NCBI GenBank assembly: GCA_034086985.1 | Contig: JAXDZG010000001.1 | Coordinates: 1-64,000 of the forward strand | Direction: 5' to 3' | Length of the DNA stretch: 64,000 bases | Origin: Phascolarctobacterium_A sp034086985 | Lineage (GTDB): Bacteria > Bacillota > Negativicutes > Acidaminococcales > Acidaminococcaceae | Translations under genes and position numbers: made by a program | The notes under the pieces: model-generated | Databases searched by the model: none | The model's input: the letters and a program-made list of their open reading frames with translations, nothing else | What the model was told of the DNA's origin: nothing | Shown: positions 63,840 to 64,000 of the stretch, piece by piece | Layout: each line of letters starts with the position of its first letter | Position numbering within the stretch: the first letter of the stretch is position 1

Positions 63840-64000
63840 ATGCGCAATTTTGCAAAATTTTTTATTACTCCGAAGGGAGAAAGAGCTGCTCGTAACGGGC
63901 ATCCTTGGGTTTTCGGCGAGGAAGTTACCAAGGTGGAGGGTAGCTATAGCAATGGTGATTTAGTTGATGTAGTGACCAATAAGGGGAAATATTTGGGCAC
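63840..64000 (+). CDS. RlmI-like rRNA methyltransferase, N-terminal part
   Basis: 53 codons are visible before the window ends. The start FITPKGERAARNGHPWVFGEEV fits the PUA domain of RlmI/YwbD-type 23S rRNA cytosine methyltransferases, with SNGDLVDVVTNKGKYLG. The catalytic SAM domain lies outside. The ATG at 63840 follows GAGG. Confidence 0.8.
   Translation, partial: MRNFAKFFITPKGERAARNGHPWVFGEEVTKVEGSYSNGDLVDVVTNKGKYLG

Overview
The window reads as a chromosomal segment of a diderm Firmicute, most likely a Negativicute of the Acidaminococcaceae/Phascolarctobacterium kind. This is inference from the tuf-rpmG-secE-nusG-rplKAJL order, strong Shine-Dalgarno sites, malic enzyme next to a two-subunit fumarase, and BMP/MetQ-type binding proteins. 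No species call can be proven from the sequence alone.

Layout. 1-3.8 kb: end of tuf, rpmG, secE, nusG, rplK, rplA, the L10 leader RNA, rplJ, rplL and a strong terminator. 3.86-44.35 kb: an AT-richer integrated island. Its putative ends carry paired 11-bp-spaced repeats that look like integrase arm sites. From the left it holds two tandem tyrosine integrases, a small excisionase-like protein, a HicB-like protein, a serine recombinase, an HNH protein and a MobA/MobL relaxase, all on the minus strand. A large plus-strand defence block follows (10.6-40.6 kb). 40.6-44.35 kb is a gene-poor, RNA-rich and partly decayed zone. 44.6-64 kb: chromosomal genes, namely a flavodoxin-ferredoxin fusion, a DUF2284 protein, SbcD-SbcC, a CodB-like permease with a phosphoribosyltransferase-like protein, two BMP-type binding proteins with an HD-GYP protein, a PepSY-like secreted protein, a CaiB/BaiF CoA-transferase, malic enzyme, fumarase alpha/beta, MetQ, SfsA and the start of an RlmI-like methyltransferase.

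The defence block. A BREX core (brxA, brxB, brxC, an AlbA/Schlafen-type protein, pglX, pglZ) has no recognisable brxL. Its place after pglZ is taken by a 1237-residue RecD/UvrD-like helicase with a C-terminal nuclease-like domain. Upstream, in its own unit ended by a terminator, lie a 1601-residue protein with two sacsin-like GHKL ATPase modules and a SNF2 helicase with an N-terminal HEPN-like motif. Downstream lie an unrecognised 303-residue protein and a 647-residue protein ending in a HEPN motif. pglX is cut by a 1786-bp IS3-family insertion with a 3-bp target duplication. Removing the IS and one copy of the duplication restores a 1190-codon reading frame exactly, so the BREX methylase is probably inactive in this isolate.

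The RNA zone. A consensus promoter at 41083 drives two tandem copies of a structured RNA. Each has a variable hairpin with compensatory changes, an identical 24-nt block and its own intrinsic terminator. A gene for a small protein with an RNA-polymerase alpha-CTD-like domain follows. Next come a 77-nt proline-tRNA-like cloverleaf that lacks U33, and a further structured RNA candidate. I could not assign the tandem RNA to any family I know.
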